Positions 59,727 through 64,000 of a stretch of DNA of 64,000 nt are shown piece by piece. The notes below the pieces were generated by a model that saw only the letters and a list, made by a program, of their open reading frames with translations, was not told where the DNA came from and did not search any database. The DNA comes from CAVXNB01 sp963763085 (GTDB lineage: Bacteria; Actinomycetota; Acidimicrobiia; Acidimicrobiales; Bog-793). Location of the stretch: positions 124,001 through 188,000 of the forward strand of contig CAVXNB010000008.1 of NCBI GenBank assembly GCA_963763085.1. Reading direction: 5' to 3'. Every line of letters starts with the position of its first letter. Position 1 is the first letter of the stretch. Position numbers and translations under genes: made by a program.

Positions 59727-59832
59727 CCTGGCCTCGCTGACCTGAGGTTATTGCAGTACGGAAACCCGAGCTCGGGCGAATTTCGGGCGCCGAATGGCTC
59801 GCCGCCAGGAAGGCACGGGAAGTGATCGGACG

Positions 59833-60038
59833 ATGTTCGAACCCGTCGACCACCGCCCCGCTCCCGGCGTTGGGGGGCTCCCTCCCAACCGTGTCCAGGA
59901 CGCGATCGATGCCTACGTTGGCGGGGCCTCGCTTGCCACGATTGTTGCTGAGCTGTGCATCCGACAACCGTGGCCCGGACCCTGAGGGCGAACGGCGTGC
60001 AGGTCCGCCCGCGACCTGGTTGGCCGAGCGGGCAGTGA
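59833..60038 (+). pseudogene. Recombinase-like helix-turn-helix remnant (repeat C)
   Basis: From ATG 59833 the frame reads MFEPVDHRPAPGVGG, then RVQDAIDAYVGGASLATIVAEL. A frame change near 59954 gives VHPTTVARTLRANGVQVRPR and a stop at 60036-60038. This is a resolvase/invertase-type C-terminal helix-turn-helix; the catalytic serine domain is absent. The start region shares TGTTCGAACCC with repeats A and B, and 59851-59869 is the 19-bp repeat. Confidence 0.6.
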
Positions 60039-60179
60039 CCAGACCGGCAACGTTTGTCTGTTGCGTAGTCGAGCGAGCTGATCAACACAACCGAACGCCG
60101 ACTCGGCGCTCTTCGCCCTCCTGGTCGAGCGTCGTTCTGTGTTTGCCCACGACCTGGCGTTCAGGGCTACACGTAGGAA

Positions 60180-60697
60180 CTATCCCGATGGGACAATGGG
60201 GCTCGCAACCTCCGCATTCTCAGACGCCCTCATATGTGCGGCGATCGTCCTGAAGTCCCCCTCCGGAATGGTGAACAAGCCGCGGCGGAACGGGAGGCCC
60301 CAATGGGTGGGATCCGTGATGAAGGACAGCTGACCGACAAGCGGTTTCGTATCAACTCGAGTGCAGGGATGGAACGTGGCGGCAAGCCGCCACGGCCAGA
60401 AATCATCGCTGACATTGACTTGGTAGGGCTCATCGGCCGTGATGGTGGCCCACGCTGTGAACTGCCGGACGGCTTCGCCTCGTGTAAATTCGTGCGCGGA
60501 GAATAGAAGACCATTTCGTCACCCGGTTGCGGTCGGCTGAGGCGCCTGCTGGCTCCGTGGTCGGCCTGCGTGAAGCCCCCTGCGATGGCCGCTTCGACAT
60601 GATCCAAACTGACGGTGTTGATCCAGAACTGTCGTCCGAGAAATGATGGGGCACGAGCTGAGTCCGCCCGTGTTGTCAGTCCGTCTGTCGCGATCAC
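60180..60697 (-). CDS. EVE-domain (UPF0310) protein (one frameshift)
   Basis: About 172 residues. Before the break: RQFWINTVSLDHVEAAIAGG, FTQADHGASRRL and PGDEMVFYSPRT. After it: EFTRGEAVRQFTAWATITAD, EPYQVNVSDDFWPWRLAATF, HPCTRVDTKPLVGQLSFI and HWGLPFRRGLFTIPEGDF. One missing G near 60495 causes the shift; corrected, the EVE (PUA/YTH-like) domain is complete and ends at 60180. GTG 60697 overlaps the stop of the reductase gene (GTGA), supporting this start. EVE domains can bind modified bases. Third gene of the MarR-linked operon. Confidence 0.75.
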
Positions 60698-61551
60698 TCC
60701 TCTGACAGCCCTTCGACGAGGCCCGTTGTCGGCCGACCGAGAAGACAGGAGAGGTCGTCACCGACCCTGGAGAACGCTCCAGCAGCGATGGTTTCATCAA
60801 GTCCCACCAGGAAGCTGGCAAGTTCCTCGTTCATCCCGAAACCGGTGAGCGTCACTCGCAACTCATCAGGGGTGACCGGGAGATACGTGACGTCACGTTC
60901 AAGGACTACCGACATCGCTTCCGCAATATCCGCGTAACTGAAGTTCGTGTCGCCCGAGAGGCTATATGTGACGTCGTCGTGCCCATCCGTGGTGACGACG
61001 ATGGCCAACGCCTCCGCAAGGTCCCGACGGCTGGCTGCCGCAACGACGGCGTCACCAACGGCTGCGGCGAGAACGCCGGTGAAACGAGGCCCAGCCAGGG
61101 ACTGAATGTAGTTCTCGATGTACCACGTGTTCCGAAGGATCGTATATGTCACCCCGGAAGCGATAAGAGCATCTTCAGTTGCTTTGTGGTCAGCATTGAT
61201 CTCGAACCGGCTGTCGTCGGCCCGAACGCCGCTGGTGTAACAGACGCGGCGGGCATCGGCGTTCTTCGCCGCCTCGATTACGGAGATGTGTTGGGAGAGA
61301 CGATCCGAGTCGCTGCCCGAAATCAGGACGATGTCGGAGTGTCTGGAGACGAGTTCCGCAATACCGGTCGAATCTGACAGATCGATAGCGGCCGTGTTGA
61401 ACCCGGCTCCGGCAAGTTCCGCCAGGCGCGACTCGTTCCGACCGACTGCGGTGATCGTCTCGGGAGCGGTTTCTCGGGCGACAAGACCGTCCAGAACATG
61501 GCGGCCGAGGGAACCCGTGGCCCCGAAAACTAGAGTGCTCGCCTCAGGCAC
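60694..61551 (-). CDS. NmrA/QorB-type NAD(P)H-binding reductase
   Basis: Atypical SDR of 285 residues: STLVFGATGSLGRHVLDGLV, ITAVGRNESRLAEL, SDIVLISGSDSDR, RRVCYTSGVRADDS, NTWYIENYIQSLAGP and VTYSLSGDTNFSYADIAEAM. Matches the NADPH:quinone reductase 2 (QorB) group, which lacks the SDR catalytic Tyr-Lys pair. GTG 61551 overlaps the VOC stop by 8 bp and its own stop overlaps the EVE start. Likely protects against quinones; induced with the VOC protein. Confidence 0.83.
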   Translation of the reverse strand: MPEASTLVFGATGSLGRHVLDGLVARETAPETITAVGRNESRLAELAGAGFNTAAIDLSDSTGIAELVSRHSDIVLISGSDSDRLSQHISVIEAAKNADARRVCYTSGVRADDSRFEINADHKATEDALIASGVTYTILRNTWYIENYIQSLAGPRFTGVLAAAVGDAVVAAASRRDLAEALAIVVTTDGHDDVTYSLSGDTNFSYADIAEAMSVVLERDVTYLPVTPDELRVTLTGFGMNEELASFLVGLDETIAAGAFSRVGDDLSCLLGRPTTGLVEGLSEE

Positions 61552-61912
61552 GATCGTGGAGGGTTACCTGGTAGCCGTCGGGGTCCGCGAATGTGAAAGT
61601 GCGGCCGAATGGTCCGTGGACGGGCGCTGAGATGATCGCCATGCCAGCGGCGGCAAGGGTGTCGTGGATCTCCTGCGCATCGGGTGCGTGCAGCCACAGC
61701 GCCATTCCCTGCCCTGGCTGCGCGATCGCGTCCAGGTCGACGCCCTCGACGACGTCGCGGACGGCGAACACGATCGGCTTGGTGTCGAACACCACGGCGT
61801 GCGGCGGTCCCGCGTCGGAGCGCTTCAACCCCAGATACTGCTCGTAGAAAGCGGCGGAACGCTCTAGGTCGCGCACCTGCAGTGAAATGAAGTCGGGTCC
61901 GGTGACGGACAT
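61544..61912 (-). CDS. VOC (glyoxalase-fold) protein
   Basis: Protein of 122 residues: PDFISLQVRDLERSAAFYEQ, LGLKRSDAGPPHAVVFDTKP, MALWLHAPDAQEIHDTLAA and GRTFTFADPDGYQVTLHD. First gene of the three-gene operon VOC-QorB-like-EVE; ATG 61912 is preceded by AAGGAGGC. Opposite the MarR gene across a 64-bp gap with two operator palindromes. Possibly deals with an electrophile or quinone sensed by MarR. Confidence 0.83.
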   Translation of the reverse strand: MSVTGPDFISLQVRDLERSAAFYEQYLGLKRSDAGPPHAVVFDTKPIVFAVRDVVEGVDLDAIAQPGQGMALWLHAPDAQEIHDTLAAAGMAIISAPVHGPFGRTFTFADPDGYQVTLHDRA

Positions 61913-61933
61913 GATTCCTGCCTCCTTAGAGTA

Positions 61934-61977
61934 TGTCAGTTGTCTGACACGCCATACTGTATGTCAGACTCTTGACA
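61934..61977. promoter_or_regulatory. Two MarR-type operator palindromes in the divergent gap
   Basis: TGTCAG-TTGT-CTGACA (61934-61949, perfect) and TGTCAG-ACTC-TTGACA (61962-61977, one mismatch), 28 bp apart centre to centre. They lie between the VOC start (61912) and the MarR start (61977), the second touching the MarR ATG. This is the expected layout for a MarR protein that represses both its own gene and the divergent operon. Confidence 0.8.
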
Positions 61978-62456
61978 TGAGTCAAGGCGAGCCGAGAATT
62001 GAGCTGGACACATCGCTGGGGTACATGCTGAAGGTGGCCGCGAGCACCTTGCACTCTGCCTTGGAGGCCGTGCTCCGGCCGCTTGATATGACGATCACCC
62101 ACTACGCCTGCCTGGAGTTGCTTGCCCAGCGACCGGGTCTGTCCAACTCCGAGCTTGCGCGCGGCGCCTTCGTCACCCGGCAGTCGATGAATGTGCTCCT
62201 GCAGGCCCTCGAAGGCCAAGGACTCGTTGTCCGCCCGACACGGGCACCCGTCGGTAGGGTCCTGCCGACCAAGCTGACCGCCAGCGGGCGCAGCCAGCTG
62301 AAGGTGGCCAGCGCCGTGGTTCGCCGCGTCGAGCAACAGATGCTGGCCGATCTGGATGTCAGCGAACAAGATCAGATGCGGCGTCTGCTCACTGCATGCA
62401 TCGCCTCGCTGACTGGACCTCCCGCATCGGCGTCGTCGACGCCTATGAAGCCGTAG
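61977..62456 (+). CDS. MarR-family regulator
   Basis: Winged-helix regulator of 159 residues: SLGYMLKVAASTLHSALEAV, LDMTITHYACLELLAQRPGL, SNSELARGAFVTRQSMNVLL (recognition helix), LEGQGLVVRPTRAPVGRVLP (wing) and a C-terminal dimerisation helix. ATG 61977 is inside the second operator, suggesting autoregulation. Its last 14 bp overlap the convergent epimerase gene. Likely ligand: a phenolic or quinone-like compound, inferred from the operon it faces. Confidence 0.88.
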   Translation: MSQGEPRIELDTSLGYMLKVAASTLHSALEAVLRPLDMTITHYACLELLAQRPGLSNSELARGAFVTRQSMNVLLQALEGQGLVVRPTRAPVGRVLPTKLTASGRSQLKVASAVVRRVEQQMLADLDVSEQDQMRRLLTACIASLTGPPASASSTPMKP

Positions 62457-63435
62457 GCACCTTTGCCTCCAGCAGGCCGAGATCGCTAAGGCTTTCGGCA
62501 GTCTCGACGATCGTGGTCTTGGCGGCGCGCGGGCGCCAGCCAAGCTCCTGCTTCGCGCGGTCGTTATGGATCGTCAGCGGGGGCAGCTCCTCGCCGGGCG
62601 CCTCGGTGGTTGTGACATGCTCGCCTGCAGGTCCGAGGTGGTCGCGGAGAATATGTGCCAACTCCAGCCAGGTGATCGTCGGGCCGTCCGCCAACAGCAG
62701 GTAGCGCTTCCCGGCGGCGTCAGCGGTGGCCATCGCCGCGACGTGAGCGGCGGCGACGTCGCGCACATCAACAACGCCGAAGCGCTGGCGTGGCAGCGCC
62801 GGCATCGTGCCCTCGATGATCGCCTTGAAGGCGGTCAGCGACGAGCGCAATGCCGGTACCAGCGACGGGCCGGCAATGAATGTCGGGTTCACCACCACTA
62901 GCTGGGTGTCGCCTCCTTCGGTCCCGATGAAGTCCCAGGCGGCGCGCTCGGCGATCGCCTTGGAACGCGGGTAGGGCGGCAGTCCTGGCGTATCCGGGTC
63001 GGTCCAGTCCGCTTCGGTGTAATCGCGAACTGCTTTCGGGGAGTAACCGACCGCCGCGAACGAGGAGGTCAGCACAACCCTCCGTGCGCCCGCGTCTCGG
63101 GCGACCTTCAGCACACGCACGGTGCCCTCGCGAGCGGGGACAATCAGCTCGTCCGGGTCCTTGGGCTGAGCGGCCGGAATCGGCGATGCGACATGGTGGA
63201 CTTCCTCCACACCCTTGAGCGCCATCGGCCAGCCGTCGTCGGAGGTCAGATCAGCTGCCACCAATTCAAGGCCGGTGTCATCCGCATCACCGCGGCGCAC
63301 GGCCTCGCGCACACCTGCCTCACCATCCAGGGAACGCACCGTCGAGCGCACCTCGCGCCCGTCGCGCAGTAGCGCCGCGATCAACCGCGTGCCCAGATAG
63401 CCAGACCCGCCTGTCACCAACACTTTGGAGCTCAT
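62443..63435 (-). CDS. NAD-dependent epimerase/dihydroflavonol reductase-like SDR
   Basis: Extended SDR of 330 residues: KVLVTGGSGYLGTRLIAALL, HHVASPIPAAQPKDPDELIV, RVVLTSSFAAVGYSPKA, catalytic YPRSKAIAERAAWDF (YxxxK), VVNPTFIAGPSLVP and FGVVDVRDVAAAHVAAM. The 'cinnamoyl-CoA/dihydroflavonol reductase' branch; reduces an aldehyde or ketone with NADPH. ATG 63435 overlaps the MerR stop by four bases, so regulator and enzyme are coupled. Confidence 0.87.
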   Translation of the reverse strand: MSSKVLVTGGSGYLGTRLIAALLRDGREVRSTVRSLDGEAGVREAVRRGDADDTGLELVAADLTSDDGWPMALKGVEEVHHVASPIPAAQPKDPDELIVPAREGTVRVLKVARDAGARRVVLTSSFAAVGYSPKAVRDYTEADWTDPDTPGLPPYPRSKAIAERAAWDFIGTEGGDTQLVVVNPTFIAGPSLVPALRSSLTAFKAIIEGTMPALPRQRFGVVDVRDVAAAHVAAMATADAAGKRYLLLADGPTITWLELAHILRDHLGPAGEHVTTTEAPGEELPPLTIHNDRAKQELGWRPRAAKTTIVETAESLSDLGLLEAKVPTAS

Positions 63436-63875
63436 CTGAGCACCACCTCCTCAAGCCGTGGGAGCACTTTCTTTACCAGCAAGTTCGCCTCGGCTTCTGC
63501 GTCCGCATCCGCACGGTCGCGGGCATCCCAAAGCGCCGCCTTCGCCCGTAAGTAGGCGAGGTGGATCCGAAGCGTTTCGATCTCGGTCTCGACCCGCTCG
63601 GCGTGCGCCAGCAGCAGATCGCGCTGCTCACCCGCTTTCGCCTGCCCAAGCTCGCGGTTGGCCTGGTAGGTGCGCATCTCCTCGATCCCGACGCCCATGG
63701 CGCGCAGGCACGCGAGCACCTGCAACGTGTCGACTTCTTCCTCGCGATAGCGGCGGTGTCGGCTGCTCGGATCACGGGCGATCGGGCCGATCAGCCCGAT
63801 CTCCTCGTAGTAGCGCAGCGTCGGCTCACTCAGTCCGCTGCGCCGGGACACATCCTGGATGGTGAGATCTGTCAT
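63432..63875 (-). CDS. MerR-family regulator
   Basis: Protein of 147 residues. N-terminal winged helix: LTIQDVSRRSGLSEPTLRYY, EEIGLIGPIARDPSSRHRRY and LACLRAMGVGIEEMRTY; then a long coiled-coil dimerisation helix (LLLAHAERVETEIETLRIHL). No cysteine metal site in the C-terminus, so an organic or redox-independent signal is likely. Translationally coupled to the SDR it probably controls. Confidence 0.88.
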   Translation of the reverse strand: MTDLTIQDVSRRSGLSEPTLRYYEEIGLIGPIARDPSSRHRRYREEEVDTLQVLACLRAMGVGIEEMRTYQANRELGQAKAGEQRDLLLAHAERVETEIETLRIHLAYLRAKAALWDARDRADADAEAEANLLVKKVLPRLEEVVLR

Positions 63876-63912
63876 GTGAACAGTAAAGCAAACCTCAAGC
63901 GCTTGAAGTCAA
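63875..63912 (-). promoter_or_regulatory. MerR-type promoter with 19-bp spacer and palindrome, leaderless
   Basis: Minus strand: TTGACT (63912-63907), 19-nt spacer, TTTACT (63887-63882), then 6 nt to ATG 63875. The spacer holds a perfect 12-bp palindrome, TCAAGCGCTTGA (63895-63906). An over-long spacer with the operator inside it is the hallmark of MerR-activated promoters. The 88 bp beyond it to the window end show nothing. Confidence 0.78.
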
Positions 63913-64000
63913 GGCAGTGAGCGGAGCTTTTCTTGCTCAGTTGCGGTCGTCGGCGCCGTCGAGATCAGACAGGCTTCGCCTCGGCCTATCGGTGGTCCCG

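Larger units (their letters stand above)
59421..60179. other. Intergenic region with recombinase-type remnants
   Basis: 759 bp without an intact gene. It contains repeat B (59696-59726), the tail of the same frame (…TMFEPLLASLT then stop at 59741), and an HTH remnant at 59833-60038. The stretch 60039-60179 shows nothing recognisable. Probably scars of mobile DNA between the peptidase and EVE genes. Confidence 0.6.

Noticed and set aside
60234..60506. Plus-strand 90-residue frame opposite the EVE gene
   Set aside because: The minus-strand reading gives a full EVE domain; the plus-strand frame has no family motif.

Overview
The window is a GC-rich (about two-thirds GC by eye) bacterial segment that reads as an uncultured actinobacterium. 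Pointers to this are a hopanoid operon of the actinobacterial type, a mycothiol-dependent maleylpyruvate isomerase family protein, several promoters whose -10 box sits 6-8 nt before the start codon (leaderless mRNAs), GTG/TTG starts, and many four-base gene overlaps. No rRNA, tRNA, CRISPR array or phage module was seen.

Layout. (1) 1-6.0 kb: a hopanoid/isoprenoid operon, shc (5' end outside the window), hpnG joined to ispH, hpnH and dxs. It makes the hopene skeleton, adds and trims the adenosyl side chain, and supplies DXP-pathway precursor. This stretch is littered with single-base insertions that break otherwise well-conserved proteins, most likely sequence error. (2) 6.0-18.4 kb: amidase, a membrane GGDEF-EAL protein, a class III aminotransferase, an SDR, a small monooxygenase, a PPK2-lipid kinase-PAP2-aldo/keto reductase run, and an AI-2E-family permease. 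(3) 18.4-29.8 kb: an alpha/beta hydrolase-TetR pair behind a palindromic operator, then a GYD-domain protein, an aldarate dehydratase-like enolase, an HpcH/HpaI aldolase, a VOC protein, an SQR-like flavoprotein and an OsmC protein. This block occurs twice in tandem (about 5.3 kb, about 1% divergent); the junction near 24.5 kb is badly degraded on both sides, which looks like two haplotype contig ends joined rather than a true duplication.

(4) 29.9-55.2 kb: an accessory landscape of small enzyme and stress families (DinB-like, YCII, SRPBCC, RibD/DHFR-like, VOC), a cytosolic PhnD-like protein with a cupin, a Thr-rich secreted protein beside an AT-rich gap, a ClpX-type zinc-finger regulator, a Rox-like flavin monooxygenase, an AlkZ-related protein, a GntR-ABC-permease operon, a GMC oxidoreductase, a VapBC pair and a GT39 membrane glycosyltransferase. 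(5) 55.2-60.2 kb: a methyltransferase, a VOC protein and an S9 peptidase, bracketed by a perfect 31-bp direct repeat and remnants of a recombinase-like helix-turn-helix protein. (6) 60.2-64 kb: two regulator-controlled redox modules: VOC-QorB-like reductase-EVE protein opposite a MarR with two operator palindromes, and MerR-epimerase with a palindrome in a 19-bp promoter spacer.

Isolated one-base frameshifts recur in otherwise intact genes (about 8764, 39964, 43150, 53375, 54020, 59050 and 60495). They fit residual long-read indels, but each should be checked before the gene is called dead. I found no clearly new system. The most unusual real-looking features are the nucleosidase-IspH fusion, the MarR-controlled operon ending in an EVE protein, the small autoregulated HTH proteins, and the recombinase-remnant direct repeats.
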